A program made the position numbers and the translations under genes. From the NCBI GenBank assembly GCA_030704615.1, contig CM060734.1, positions 45,896,042-45,960,041 of the forward strand: 64,000 nt of DNA, in the 5' to 3' direction. This DNA is from Takakia lepidozioides (taxonomy: Eukaryota > Streptophyta > Takakiopsida > Takakiales > Takakiaceae). A model generated the notes under the pieces. The model ran no database searches, had not been told where the DNA came from, and was given only the letters and a program-made list of their open reading frames with translations. Positions 33,851-45,586 of the stretch are shown piece after piece; position 1 is the first letter of the stretch; the number at the start of each line of letters is the position of its first letter.

Positions 33851-34751
33851 TTGGGATCTCGTGCTCGCCTATGTCGCCAGTCTACGTATGTTGCCATTTG
33901 TAGTTTCATTCTTCACCTTCACCAGGGGTCTTGATATTGCGCGGGGACGGAGTGAATTTGTAAGTTGAATCCATAAATCCATGCATGACAATGGTGGATG
34001 GTGGGACAAACTTGCCCCATATCTACTCTCCTCTCCCTTATCCATCAAGATCTCCTAGTTGAATCAAGGAAAGCGTGGATCAAACTTTGTGCAAACATCG
34101 AAAGATCTCCACGCAATGTAGGTCAGCTCCATGCTACCTTTACGACAACCTGGGCCTATCAAGGAGTCATATGCCACGACTCTTCGATAGATCATTGCGT
34201 CTAGAACAAATAACCCCCCAATAGATAGCTGAGAGACCTCCGTGGTACCATCCACCGCCTTGCCGGAATTCGACCATGTCATTAACTGAAAGCACGTCAA
34301 GCAAAACTCCAAAGCATCCAGACTCTACTTCTGTTAATAAGTGCCTTCGCTGCAGTATCAGTCTATAAGCTATGCTGCCACTATTTGTCTGTACTTTCTT
34401 TGTTGGCTCTAGTGGCCTCCATTGGCCCAATTCTTTTATAAGACTTCGAGCCTTGATAGTTCGACTATTACTCATCCTCCATCGAGGAGTCTTGTTCGCT
34501 TTTCATTGACTACCATTCAACACAAAGGCGGCCTCTATGCAGGCATTGTCACCCACAATGTCGACAACCCTGCAGGTTAGTGAAGGCATAGGATGCATGC
34601 AATAAGGCCAGCTGCATGCAGGGAACGCAAACTAAGGACTTCTGAATCTAGATGCCAAGAATCCCCTCTCAAACCAGAAGCGCCCATCAAACATGACCAC
34701 CTTGAAAATGCCCACTACCAGAGCGATCCCAATTTTATTTTTTAGTAATAA

Positions 34752-34799
34752 AATCGGGACCGCCAGCTACGGGACCGCCACCGCCATAGCTGGCAGTCC
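34752..34799. repeat. GC-rich inverted repeat (hairpin)
   Basis: CGGGACCGCCAGCTA is followed after a 17-18-base loop by TAGCTGGCAGTCCCG, complementary at 14 of 15 positions. CACTACCAGAGC at 34713 and GCGCCAGTAGTG ending at 34849 are a weak inverted pair around it, as in subterminal regions of CACTA elements. No 3-bp duplication matches (GCC versus ACG). Confidence 0.5.
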
Positions 34800-37700
34800 C
34801 GAATTTTAATTTTTTTTGTTCATGATGTAGATTCTGAGCGCCAGTAGTGACGATCATGTGTTTTTTTTTTTGTTTTTTCTGAATTGGACAAATTTTGGAC
34901 CGCCAGCTCTACTGGTCCCCATTCCTCGAATGCATGTCCTAAAATCCTTAGCAGAATTATAATTTAATTAACATAATCTTTTTTAGTTCACCCACATAGA
35001 TTAAATATCTGAATTATGCATAATGTTGTAGTAAGTTGAAGATTAGAAGCAATTGTAATACCAAAATTTGGGGGTTACTGCACTACACATGGAGCTGGCT
35101 GCATCCAGGTCGAATATCAGATTGCTGCACCAGCCAAAAGCAGTCACCTGCACATCAGGAAGACACCCACATGGGACTCTCTACAACAGATACCCGATGT
35201 TATACTAGGACTTGTCAAGCGACTCACTACTCTAAAGTATTTAATAAAACCTCTTCAAGCTCAACGATAGCATTTACGTTGGAGCGGAATTGGAAGTTTG
35301 ACAACTGGGGCAATACCGTACTTACTTAGCTTATTAGACAATTCAATGCCTAATAATTGATAAAAATAAAAATAAAAAAAATAATTAGGAGATTCAATTT
35401 TGTTATTTAGGCACCTTACCTAGGTAATTTCCAAACATTAGGTAGTATTATAGTCGACCTTGGATGTCACCCTTAATGTTATGAAATCTTTGCTATGTAA
35501 AAATTTACACTTGAAAATGGCATGACCAGAGCGTTATTTGATATGTGTTATGAAAATATGGCTTTCCTCTTTGTTAGCACACCTCCATAGTTGTTAGATC
35601 TTATGCTGAGCCTTAATATAGTTGGTTTGAGAAATCATTTATCCAGTCTTATCAAGGATCTAGTTCTTATCCAAAGGCACCACATCCATAACAAAATAAC
35701 ATAATGAACAATTATTTTTGACCTCCCTCAAAATTCATTGTTGAGGTAATTTTCTTTCAAAAAATATAATGGTTTTGAAAATAGATGTTACATCAACAAT
35801 TGTTTTTTACCTCCCTCAAAAACTATTGCTGAGGTAATTCTTTAAGAAAAAACATAATGTTTGATATGTGATAAAAGAATGGGTGCAGTGAAGGCTGTAT
35901 ATCCTAAACCCTAAAGCTTTCCAACTGTTTTTTTTTTTTACCTGCTTTATTGTTTTTTTTTTCAAATGTTATGTTTTGGATTTTGACCTCTATTTCTGTT
36001 ATCTGATATATCTACATAAATGTTATAATTTTTCTGCTTCTATAGGCATCCAGGTCAACTGTAGATAAGGTAGGTGATATTGAAGAGTCTTAGTGTCTTA
36101 CCTATACCTACATGTAGTGTGAATGCAGGGGAGTAACAGTGAAATTTTTGTTTGGCATCAGGATTCGGCATTACTGCAAAGGGAGTGCCCTGGTACTAAT
36201 AACGAGAGGGAACTATCCATGCCTACAGGTAATTCCATGGGCACACTATGCTATTGCTCTGCCAGGACAAAATGTGGCTAAGTCATGAAATACGCCTTTT
36301 CATCCATAGGATGAATGGCTTTCATCGCTGGTGATTACCTTAGAAACGCGGGTCGAGGAAGCTTAGGGCTTGCTGGAGGGTAATCGTGCAGGGAACAGCT
36401 AGGTAATTTTGCTCAAGCCAGGAGAAGGGAGGCGGTGCAGTAATCGTTTCATGGCTTTGAAGAGAGGGAGTGCTGCAGGACGATTCATCAAGGGCAAGGG
36501 AAGTAATATCATGTACTACTGACAGAAGTAATGAAGACATAGAGGCGGTGCTTCCTGTGATTTGACCGCTGAAGGTGTAGGAGTTGCGAGGAAAGCAGCT
36601 CGGTGGAGGGGCGGCAGTGCCGTCGTTACTCTCATAACCACGATGACAAGGAGGATGAACTTGCAAGGGAAACAGCCTGCTGCCAGGGAATAGGAAGGTG
36701 GGGTTTCCGACTTGATCAAAGGCTAGTTAAGATGATGGAGCAGCTCCATCATGACGGGCATCTGCCAGAGGTAGGGTATGCATACTGATACCGCCGCCAT
36801 TGCATTCATGTGCAATTATAGAAAGCTGCACTTGTGGAGAAGCAATTGCTGCCAGATCAAGGGCAGAGATGGGATTACTGACTTGACCACTTGTGAAATG
36901 GTGCAATCGCCAGAATGAGGGCATTGGCTTGTGGACAGTGATACAGGTTATCTGTAAATAAAGAAGCAAAGAGTGAAATATGTAGAGCAGGAAGCTTTCA
37001 GATAATGACTGTCTTCTTGTTATCACATCAGATCTTAGGGTAGATTAGCAGAAATGGTAGGATAGGGTAGTTAGTTGGCAAGCAACAAGGTTACTGCCAT
37101 AGGTTGAAACAGAGCTGTCATGACTCACGGAACGCTTGAATCGACGAAATATCTGAAGGTGGAGTGGCAGAGCAATGACAGGATCTGACATGCATAGATC
37201 TTTGTTTTTACAACGTGGCATTCAAACGACAAGAGGAGTTAGGGGAGCTGCTGACAGAGATGGTGAGGTGCCATTTCAGGCAGGCGATCCCACCGCTTTC
37301 AGCTGGAGTATAAGAGAGCTAAGTTCATAGATGCAAAGCCTCTCTCTGACTTAGGGATAGTTGCTATGGAATTTTGCTAGAGAGACTCTCAATAGAAATG
37401 AGGGAGATATAAAAAGATTTTGGCAAATGGAATGGAGACTTCTGGAATTCATACCAGTCCTGGTGGTAGAGAGAAAGTGAGGTAGGGTGGAAGTTGTGTG
37501 GAGTGCTGCAAGAAGTTGGGAAGTCAGCTCTTAAACATAGGATGCTTCTTTTTTGGGTGTGACTTAGAAATCGTTTTGGGCAGATTTAGGACTTGCTCTT
37601 GATAGAAGGGAAAAGGATAGAGACATGTGATAGAGGAAAAAGGGTTTTTGAAAATGGAATGGAGTGGTGGTCTGGGCTTCAAACCAGAATGGTGTAGAGA

Positions 37701-38647
37701 GGATAAGAGATGATGCATGTCAAATTGGGAATGGTGATAGAAGGGCTGTCTGGTCCAATATGGGCACTTGCATCAGAAAAGGGAGATACAACATTGGGAA
37801 GAAGAGAGATACGCATCAGCAAAAGAATGATGAGAGGAGGGTCAGTTGAGAGATAAAGGAAAGACCATGAGTTGGATAGAAATATCAGACTTGCACTGTA
37901 TGGTAGATACATGTTGCCTTGCACTTTAGGTGATTGCATGACAACAAAGGGGGTTCAATATAGATGCTACATGCAAATGGTGAACTCATAGGCTGTCATT
38001 AACCCACTGGTAAGCTGTTTGAGTGACTATATCAGCATGAAAACTAAGCTGGTGCAAGACAGAACCCTAGTCAGGCCTGTTGCACTATGCAGGAAACACC
38101 TTCACTTGTCCCATCCATGTCTTCTCTTCCGCTGCGGCGTGGATGAGGGCTTCATGAACTCTGATCATAAACAACATGGATGTAGCCAACCTGTGTGGGA
38201 GAACCAGGATAACAACAAGACCTTGCACTAAGAACTAGATTAGGATTAGACAGAAGGGGATATATGCCCCCTTCTTTTCACACTACATACACATCTGGTA
38301 CAACCCTAATTCTCTTTGCTTGTGTTTTTGTAAAGGAGAACCAGGTTGGAGGCGCTGGAAGTGGCAGGTTCCTGACCTTAACATTCTCTCAGATTTAGAA
38401 GATTCACATGAGATAGGTGATGAGACTTATGAGGATGTAGTTGCATCAATGCAGGGCCCTTTGGAAGTTGTGTGGACATGCAATTTTAAATTGTATGCAT
38501 TTTTTCCACATATTTGGACATTTTGGTAATTTTTCACAATTTTCGAGCAATTAGGCACTTCTCAGGAATTTCTTAGGCACATTTTCCAAAAATGTTCTAA
38601 ATTTAATTAGGCACTTGATTTTGAATTAATTATTGCCTAATAAGCTA

Positions 38648-39012
38648 GGGTAAGTTGGCCTATGACCGAACAAGCGTCTATGACCGAACACCCCATTAAC
38701 GCTTCTCTGCCTATGACCATACGATGTTGGTCCCAAGACTGTCCATTATTGCCACTTGGCAAACAAGTATTTGATAGAACCCCCCAAAAACCCCGATTGG
38801 TCATAGGGCTCTGGGTGCACACAAGCATTCTGATTGGTTCGACTTTAAAAGCCTATAACTTTGTGTAAAATTCATGAAATCAAATAGTTCCAAGTTTGTG
38901 GGTTGCCCCATTCGTGGGACACCTTACAAATTTTACCCAGTATAAAAACGACAAAAACTCATTGTTAGATTTTTCACCATCGTTGTGTGAACGGTCATAG
39001 GCCAACATACCC
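38648..39012. mobile_element. Tc1/mariner-type MITE with TA target duplication
   Basis: Left end GGGTAAGTTGGCCTATGACC and right end GGTCATAGGCCAACATACCC are inverted copies with one mismatch over about 21 bp. TA flanks both sides (38646-38647 and 39013-39014). It is 365 bp with no coding capacity. It lies directly in front of the ABCB pseudo-exon. Confidence 0.7.
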
Positions 39013-39017
39013 TAGGT

Positions 39018-39345
39018 AAGTTCGGTATTTGCAGTTTCTCAGTTTGCTGTCACTGTCGCCACCGCAGGGATTTGGTTTGTAGGATACTAAATCAGACACG
39101 ATTATGCCACTTTTTTGAGCGGTTTTAGATCCTTCCAGGCGTTATCACACAAATCTTTCTCTCTCACCGAGTTGATATCCCTTGTTCCTGCATTGGTGCA
39201 CACTGGACAAGCTCAGGATTGCTATATTTGCACTCGTTGACAGTAATACAAAGATGGTAGGGACTCACTACATTGAAGGCCGCAATGAGTTTAGCCATGT
39301 TGACTTTAGATACCCATGTAGGTCAAAGGTGAGGGTTCTTTTATG
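39018..39345 (+). pseudogene. ABCB pseudogene, TMD2/NBD2 junction exon (plus-strand copy)
   Basis: Translation with frame changes gives FAVTVATAGIWFVGY, a stop, IRHDYATFLSGFRSFQAL and FSLTELISLVPALVHTGQA, then IFALVDSN and HYIEGRNEFSHVDFRYP. These match, in order, the exon at 6712-6155 of the minus-strand ABCB gene ([61 protein letters not shown]). It has a TAG and at least one frameshift, and breaks off before Walker A. It is the upstream piece of the same broken copy seen at 58677-59577. Confidence 0.75.
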
Positions 39346-39855
39346 AAGAAACCTTTGTTAAGACTTTATTTATACCATGTACAATGGGTGAATGTACATA
39401 GGATCCAGAGTTTTTTTTTTCATTTAAGAACTTGAGCCAAGTTGGCTCCTGGCTGGCCTATGAGGAAGATCAATTGGCGACTCTGTGGCATGTGATCTCG
39501 AACCAATGGCTACTGTCAAGAATGTTTGATGAGTTTTATGCGAACTCAACTCATGTAGTGTTCGGTTTGTGGGAGCGACAAGGAAGGTATTTTTTTCTAA
39601 GTAACAACGACACTGCATCTTGGAAAGCCTAGCACAACTCTGTCACATGGATACAATCCATTGACAAATATGACTAATCTTGTGCAAGATCAGCAACTCT
39701 GCTCAAAGCCTCATGTGCCAGTGCAAGAGACGGTGCAAGTCTGCTTAAATGGAGGTGCATGACACGGATACTAGGCGGGTTCCCTCCATAGCTCGACCCC
39801 TTGGCGAAAGCGGGAAGAGTTTGAACTAGTGTTGGCCGGGTACCATGTTTGGAGC
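39346..39855. other. Short spacer before the second gypsy element
   Basis: Unrecognised sequence. A 66-codon open frame (39432-39632) starting MSQVGSWLAYEEDQLATLW has no family I can name. The last five bases (GGAGC, 39851-39855) are the left target duplication of the LTR element. Confidence 0.4.
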
Positions 39856-40890
39856 TGTCGCGCGGCTTTTACTCACCCATCCCTTCGTTATCCGAGGTGG
39901 GAACTCCAAGATAGAAGAGTTGGAAATCTCTAAGCACTCAGCCCGCTCAGAACAATCAGTCATGACCTACAGCTAGTGTATCATGGGGGTGTTTCCTATT
40001 TGTATTCCTTCCCGTATTCATGTTAGCTAGTTACTTTACTGTTGGTATTTAAGTATCAGATTGCTTCAGCAATCTATCGGATTCCATCAACTCATCCATT
40101 CATTCCACAGCTTCACTCAGATCTCTCTACACAGGGTGAGTATGAAGTATGTATCAGATTAATATCTATCAAGTATCAGGCTGAAGCCATGGAGTCTCTA
40201 ATCTGCTCTACATTACAACTCTACTGTTTGCATTCATCAAGCATCAACAGATCGTTCTCCTCCTACTCCGTGCTCTCCTTCTTCCTACTCAGAGATGCAC
40301 TCTCCGCTTCATCTCCCCCCCCCCCGTGATGCCAGAAATCCCCCCAGAAGTAGTGATCCCCAAGAAGTGATCATTTTCCAGTCCTCGCTCCTGGCTTTAT
40401 CTTCCTACCCGTTGTTCTAACCGTTTTCCTCACTAACCGTCATCCGTGAACTAACATGTTCCATTCGCAGATGTTGTTCCCCACAGTCGTTCCCTGTCCT
40501 GCTATCCGTTCCCTATGGTCGTGACAGCTGTGTCAAGCTGTGACTGGCTGTGTGAAACTGTGAGGGGCTGTGACTGGCTGTGCGACTGTGTTGGGCTGTG
40601 TTGGCTGTGACGGGTTGTGTTGACTGTGACTGGTTGTGTTGGACTGTGACGGGCTGTGTTGACTGTGACTGGCTGTGTTGGCTGTGTCGGGCTGTGTTGG
40701 CTGTGACTGGCTATGTTGGACTGTGACGGGCTGTGACGGGCTGTGATGGACTGTGTTGGGTTGTGTATCTCCCCCCCCTAAAGCCTGTTGCTGTCACCCC
40801 TAAGGCTCCTGTTGGTCTCAGTCTGTGTAAAAATTAAGGGTACCCCACAGATCCCGTAAAAGCGTCTAAGTCCCAAGCAGTCCTCTAACA
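39856..40890 (-). repeat. 3' LTR of the second gypsy element (1,035 bp)
   Basis: Plus-strand ends TGTCGCGCGGCTTTTACT ... CAGTCCTCTAACA. Carries a TGTG-rich decamer array at about 40528-40770 that is longer than in the other LTR and explains most of the 78-bp length difference. Confidence 0.9.
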
Positions 40891-40920
40891 TTACCCCTCC
40901 CCCTCTCAAAAAGCCATGTC
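40891..40920 (-). promoter_or_regulatory. Polypurine tract
   Basis: Read on the minus strand, GAGAGGGGGAGGGGTAA lies directly before the 3' LTR. This is the expected plus-strand primer site for reverse transcription. Confidence 0.7.
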
Positions 40921-40931
40921 CTCACGGTTTA

Positions 40932-42216
40932 CTATTTGGGATTTGTAAACCTTTGTGAGCGAGCACCCTTGTGACGTTGAGAGTCTCGTGAAGGACTCCG
41001 TGTGCGAGCCCGTGTCCTGTCACTGGTTGAGGGAGATGATTGAACACTACCTGGATATGTCAGTCCCTCTGGAGGCTGATATCGAGGTAATCTTTCAGGC
41101 ATAGGAGACCCCCGTCGCTTCTTCTCTGCCATCTGAATTGCATAGTCATCTGCCATGTCAAAAGAGTCCGCTGAAGAAATAGTAGTATCAGAATCATCGT
41201 CCCCCCTGAGGTGTTTTAACGGTCGAACTCTAACTGGAATTCTCTGGGGCATACAATGTTGTCCCACCATGTCTGGAAGTTTAAACTGCAAAACTTGTTG
41301 TAAGCGTTGAATGGCAAATTGGAAGACCCTGAACTCCTTGTCTGTCCATGAGTGGTGTACCAATGACTTGTGAATTGTGCAAGTTTTTCCATGCCTCATG
41401 GCCCTTAAAGAAAATATCGTCAGGCCCGAATTTCTGTGTTGACAAATTGTTCCAGGCCGCATGAAACCATGAACGAAGTTGGGAGTCCTTTTGCATCATT
41501 ACCTTTGCATCATAGAGGTACATATGAGGTGGCACTGAAGGTAAGACCCAATGAACCCCACTGGAATAACTCAGAAATCGCAATTGCATTTTCTGCTGCT
41601 CAATGTGATAACGTGCCAGAAAACAAGCAGCGTAGTATAGCCCGCAGCCCATGACAATACTTGCTACCTCCTTGGTCTTGGTATAAATGTACCCATGTAC
41701 AACTTGGAAGGCAATTAATTCCTTCAACATGGTACTTGCCTCATGCCAGTACCTCGCAAAGTGATGATCCTCAATGGGTCGATTGTTCGGAAGAACCTTA
41801 GTCCTAGTTGCCACCGGCAGCCAAATGCGCATGATCTGGTAGTAATGTGCCACGACTGTGGAGGACTAAATTCTTTCCAAGCCAAATCCAACACAATTGG
41901 AATTTGGTTGAAGAGCATTATCATAGCCCGACTGTACTCCCGTGCAACATGAGTTTTAGGTGGGTTAAAAGCAGCATCCCCCATACTCAGGCTGTGGTGG
42001 CTGTGGTGTGGCTGTAGTAACAACAGGGTCAGCTACTGTCACAGTGGACTTGTTTGGGGTGTTGGGTCTACACTGGCTCTTGTACCACTGGCAATCATCT
42101 CCTACACCCCCCTGCAAGAAGACTGAAAGCCAAAGTTCTGGCTTGTAAATAAAAGCCATCAACTGCTCCTCAGGTACAAAGACTCTCTTGTCAATATTTG
42201 ATGTCAGGTCCTCCAC
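40932..42216 (-). pseudogene. Distal part of the extra 3' ORF region (second gypsy element)
   Basis: Three overlapping minus-strand frames (42216-41965, 41853-41281, 41462-40932) form what looks like one former reading frame with indels. The C-terminal piece is Ser/Arg-rich (RTRARTRSPSRDSQRHKG) after an acidic stretch (DDDSDTTISSADSFDM). A middle piece with VHGYIYTKTKEVASIV and repeated aromatic residues is of unknown fold. I recognise no domain. Lies last in the element, before the polypurine tract. Confidence 0.45.
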
Positions 42217-42297
42217 CTGAGTCTGCAGGCCGTCTACATCCTCTTGTAGCTCCGCTATCTTACTATAGACATTGTCTATAGTAGTTGTAGCAATGTT

Positions 42298-42822
42298 CTA
42301 CACTTGCAGTCTGAGCTCATTCATCTCACTTTGGGTGAGCTTTCGTGATGCTTTGCCCTCCACCGGCCCTTGTGCTAACCAGACCTGCATAAAGTGGTTA
42401 TCCACCAAGTTGCTTGTGGCACCCCTTAGAGTCTGCTCCTCTGTGAGCCTGTACACATCTATCTGCTGCTGTAAAGCCTCCATGCGTTTCGCATGAGGTT
42501 CAACCAAACTCGCATATGCAGCAGCCAGATTATTGGCTTCCTTCCAAGCTTTGTTAGCTACAGAGAGTTCATTTCTATTGGACATGAGCGTTTGTTGCAA
42601 TTCCAGGATGTACCTCTCTTGGTCAGCTTCAACCTGCATGTATTGCTTGAAAGTATTCTCGTTGCGACAGATTGTATTCTTCATATCAATAATGAGTTTC
42701 GTCTGCTCGAGATTATCAGCCTGTGCCTTCATACATCTTTCCGCTTGGTTGTTAACTTCTAATGTAGTTTGCTCAAACGTAGTTGTTAGTGTAGCACATT
42801 GTATGGCCATCCTGTCATGCAC
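42298..42822 (-). CDS. Coiled-coil segment of the extra 3' ORF region
   Basis: 174 codons dominated by heptad-like Leu/Ile/Ala spacing and charged residues (TTLEVNNQAERCMKAQADNL, MEALQQQIDVYRLTEEQTL). Likely a long coiled coil. It is separated from the upstream frame by a stop near 42825 and from the downstream frame by a stop near 42298, and the three probably formed one protein. Function unknown; an assembly or structural role is a guess. Confidence 0.45.
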   Translation of the reverse strand: MHDRMAIQCATLTTTFEQTTLEVNNQAERCMKAQADNLEQTKLIIDMKNTICRNENTFKQYMQVEADQERYILELQQTLMSNRNELSVANKAWKEANNLAAAYASLVEPHAKRMEALQQQIDVYRLTEEQTLRGATSNLVDNHFMQVWLAQGPVEGKASRKLTQSEMNELRLQV

Positions 42823-42918
42823 TGTCTACAACTCCGTATGTAGTGCATTCACTTCTTGCAACTTGCTTTCATGCTTCACCTGCATTTGGTATAGCTGTTG
42901 CTTATGTGCTTCGTGCAA

Positions 42919-43725
42919 CTAGTCCTGCGCGAGGCCTGCCTCAATCAATTGTTCCTTGGCCATTTGCAAAGCAGCTTCTGTACTCTCTAAGTCTTGCTGT
43001 ATCTTGAGAGTGACCTCCTCATCGACCTTGTTTGCACACTCAGTGGCAAGTCGAGCCTCAAACTCCTTCCTGAGTTCCTCCCTCAAAGCTGCCAATTGGG
43101 TAGTTGGAACATGGGATTTGACATAAGTGCCCAACAAATTAAGTGTCCTGCTTATGGAACTCATAAGCATTTCCTGTTGAGGGTCATCATGGTGAGCTTG
43201 CTGCTGTTCTCCCTGATCCTCAACAATGTGATGCCTCACGAACCATTTAGGCCATTGCCCCACCAGATTTTCTTCCTGAACCACTTCATCCGTCATAGGT
43301 GCTGCAGTGTCTTGACATTCCACCTGTGGTACCTCCGTCACATGTGTGTGTATTATATGCACAGCAGGGTTTCCCCTGGACAACCGCTGCACCTCTGCAA
43401 TCATTGTTTCCCTGACCAAGCCAGAATTTTCATAGAGAAGGTCCCCCGACTCAATTTCTGCCACCACCCGTTCTGTAGTGGGGATATCTAACCCTTCTTT
43501 CTCCAAATCAATTATTTGTGGTGGAACTGCATGGACAACTTGTGGTAACTCTGTGACAAGCCGATCATCTGGCTGTGATGGCTGTGATACTGAAGTAACT
43601 TCCTCTTCCCTCTCTGAAGGCCCTGCTTCCAATAATAGCAGCTCTCTGTGCTGCTGTGCCCCTTCTTGCACAAGAGCTTGAGAAACATTATCATGCGGTT
43701 TCCGTGAAGCCAGTGGATCCGCCAC
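42919..43725 (-). CDS. Acidic, coiled-coil-ending ORF in the extra 3' region
   Basis: 268 codons. The N-terminal half is acidic and Gln/Glu-rich. The C-terminal 80 residues are coiled-coil-like (TTQLAALREELRKEFEARLA, LESTEAALQMAKEQLIEAG). It overlaps the end of the preceding frame by 35 bases, so a frameshift between them is likely. No known domain. Confidence 0.45.
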   Translation of the reverse strand: MADPLASRKPHDNVSQALVQEGAQQHRELLLLEAGPSEREEEVTSVSQPSQPDDRLVTELPQVVHAVPPQIIDLEKEGLDIPTTERVVAEIESGDLLYENSGLVRETMIAEVQRLSRGNPAVHIIHTHVTEVPQVECQDTAAPMTDEVVQEENLVGQWPKWFVRHHIVEDQGEQQQAHHDDPQQEMLMSSISRTLNLLGTYVKSHVPTTQLAALREELRKEFEARLATECANKVDEEVTLKIQQDLESTEAALQMAKEQLIEAGLAQD

Positions 43726-44467
43726 TATAGTCTTTTCCCCGCCTCTGTCTCTTAGACTGGGGTTGCCCTGCTAGTCCACCCTCACTGTGTGAAGAGCCTT
43801 GCTCTTCTATTGCAGTGGTTGCTGTCTCAAACACTCTCATCTCCTTCCTTTCTCTCGCATCAAGTATGCACGAGTCTAGAATAATTTGTGCAATGATTGG
43901 CCCAGACACTATGATAGGAGACTTTGCGGCAGTGCCTTGTAATCTCTTCATCTCCTCTACCAGTGCGTTGTACATTATGTCCGCCCATGCTACCTCTTCT
44001 CCTCTCAGGGCTTTGAGTATTTCCTCTGTGAAGGATCTGCTCAAATACTGTTGGTTCTGTTTCATGGCAAACAGAACGTTCAATACCTGGCCTACCTCCC
44101 TTAGCCCTGGGTACACGGCCTTGGTACAAGCATAACCCTGAGTTTTAAAGAAACTCCCTTCTTGGAATAAGTCCCCTATTTGCAGTCTTGCCCTGTGCTC
44201 CTCCACATGCACCTGACCTGATGGCAATTCAAACAATTGCTGTAGGTATAGGGAAGTAATTTCTAATTCAACTCCCTTCACCATTGTTGCTCCTGTCCTA
44301 GGCTCAAAGTTCTGCTGCCTATGGTGCAATGTCCAATCTTTGCTTTGCAATCCTTCTAATCGCAGCTCCTTCAGTAACTGTACTGCCTGTGGAGTAGCAA
44401 TCGTTTGTTTCTGCAGGATTGTGGTGCTCTTCACCCTGATTTCTTCCATTCCTCTCACTCTCTTCAT
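43691..44467 (-). CDS. First extra 3' ORF, resembling the plant-transposon protein of Athila-like elements
   Basis: 258 codons starting MKRVRGMEEIRVKSTTILQK. A middle helical block (ELEITSLYLQQLFELPSG ... GEEVAWADIMYNALVEEMKR) resembles in spacing and residues the poorly characterised domain found in plant Athila/Tat ORFs. A basic tract (PQSKRQRRGKD) near the end could be a nuclear signal. A somewhat similar pattern (EGWEEIKVNVYTHMHEELVL) occurs in the 5' gag region of the same element. In this element class the ORF between integrase and 3' LTR is variable, and env-like functions have been proposed but not shown here. Confidence 0.45.
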   Translation of the reverse strand: MKRVRGMEEIRVKSTTILQKQTIATPQAVQLLKELRLEGLQSKDWTLHHRQQNFEPRTGATMVKGVELEITSLYLQQLFELPSGQVHVEEHRARLQIGDLFQEGSFFKTQGYACTKAVYPGLREVGQVLNVLFAMKQNQQYLSRSFTEEILKALRGEEVAWADIMYNALVEEMKRLQGTAAKSPIIVSGPIIAQIILDSCILDARERKEMRVFETATTAIEEQGSSHSEGGLAGQPQSKRQRRGKDYSGGSTGFTETA

Positions 44468-45159
44468 TCTAGACCCCTAGAAAGGTTTTGGCTGTAACAA
44501 TTGAAGAAATGCCTGCAGTGCACAAAGCATAAACGTATGGTTGCCACAAAATGCTATGGTAATTTCTTTAAGCCTGCAGGGCTTGCAAGCATCGATTAAG
44601 AGAAAAAACACTCTCTGTTCTTCTATCCCCGTGCCACTGCGTAAGTAGTATCGCGAGCGTATAGTCTGTTAGTTCCTCCATAGCTTCAAAGCTATAGCAT
44701 TGATGGTTTGTCCCGTCGAGACGCCCGTTACTTGGAACGACGCCGACTCTTGCGCTTAAAATCCCTCCTTTTTCTTGATCCTGCTTCTGGCTTATGATTG
44801 GCTGTAACTGCTGCGACTGGATTTTAGATTTAATTTCCTTCCATGAATTTTCCACTCTGGATTGTCCACTAGGATAACACATGTGACATGGATTTCGCTT
44901 TTCGGTACTTTTAAAGGGTTCCGTTACCTTTCCCTGTATGCATTAATGGGCCCATAATAAGTTAATGTGCCGGGTAGGTACTTTGACGGCCAATTTTGTC
45001 TTTTTCCTTGATGACACTTGCCTTTGCAATCCATGTCCGGCTGTGTGTCTCGCCCTGGCATCCACGTGTCCATTTCTAAACGTGCCTCCGTCCACTTTTC
45101 CGCCGGCCACTGTCCGGATGTTAACCCACGTCCACCTGTCACGGATTCTATGGACTGTG
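44468..45159 (-). other. Non-coding stretch between the decamer array and the extra ORFs
   Basis: About 690 bp with no recognised coding sequence. It may hold the leader or a splice acceptor for the downstream ORFs, but I cannot point to a specific site. Confidence 0.35.
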
Positions 45160-45475
45160 TAACCCCAGTAAGCTGTGTTGAGCTGTGACAGGCTGTGTCA
45201 TACTGTGGTACGTTGTGATAGGCTGTGTTGCACTGTGGTAAGCTGTGATAGGCTGTGACACGCTGTGGTAGGTTGTGATAGGTTGTGTCGCACCGTGATG
45301 GGCTGTGATAGGCTGTGCCGCGCCGTGTTGGGCTGTGATAGACTGTGTCGCGCCTTGATGGGCTGTGATAGGCTGTGTCGCGCCGTGATGGGCTGTGATA
45401 GGCTGTTTGACCCTATGTTGGGCTGTGATAGGCTGTGTGACCCTGTGTGGGGCTGTGATAGCTGTTCGAACATCT
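45160..45475. repeat. TGTG-decamer array inside the element
   Basis: About 300 bp of imperfect 10-bp units of the form GGCTGTGATA / GGCTGTGTCG, often paired as 20-bp units. The same kind of unit forms arrays in both LTRs (40528-40770 and 57226-57395). Confidence 0.8.
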
Positions 45476-45586
45476 GTGTTCTTTGCTCAGACCATACACA
45501 ATTGGTTTTATGACAAGTACTTCGTGTTCCGTTGGTATTACTGGGGTAGCCCCTGACTGTTCCTGTGTTTCAACATGCAAATCATG

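Larger units (their letters stand above)
33333..38645. other. 5.3 kb of repeat-like intergenic DNA without a recognised gene
   Basis: No supported coding region. Contents: a poly(T) run at about 33508-33527 that could be the tail of a minus-strand retroposon, a GC-rich hairpin at 34752-34799, several A/T runs (34858-34880, 35925-35965), and AT-rich DNA at 35340-36050. The stretch 36300-38250 has short open frames on both strands but none I recognise. The N-terminal exons expected of the plus-strand ABCB copy were looked for here and not found. Confidence 0.45.

Noticed and set aside
34713-34849. A possible 137-bp CACTA-derived MITE
   Set aside because: Ends CACTACCAGAGC and GCGCCAGTAGTG match poorly and the flanking triplets (GCC, ACG) differ; only the internal hairpin is kept as a feature.
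45198-45513. Open frames with repeated Ser-Gln-Pro or Cys-Asp-Arg-Leu units in the decamer array
   Set aside because: They are translations of the TGTG-decamer array on both strands; a 10-bp unit paired as 20 or 30 bp easily stays open. No start context or domain.
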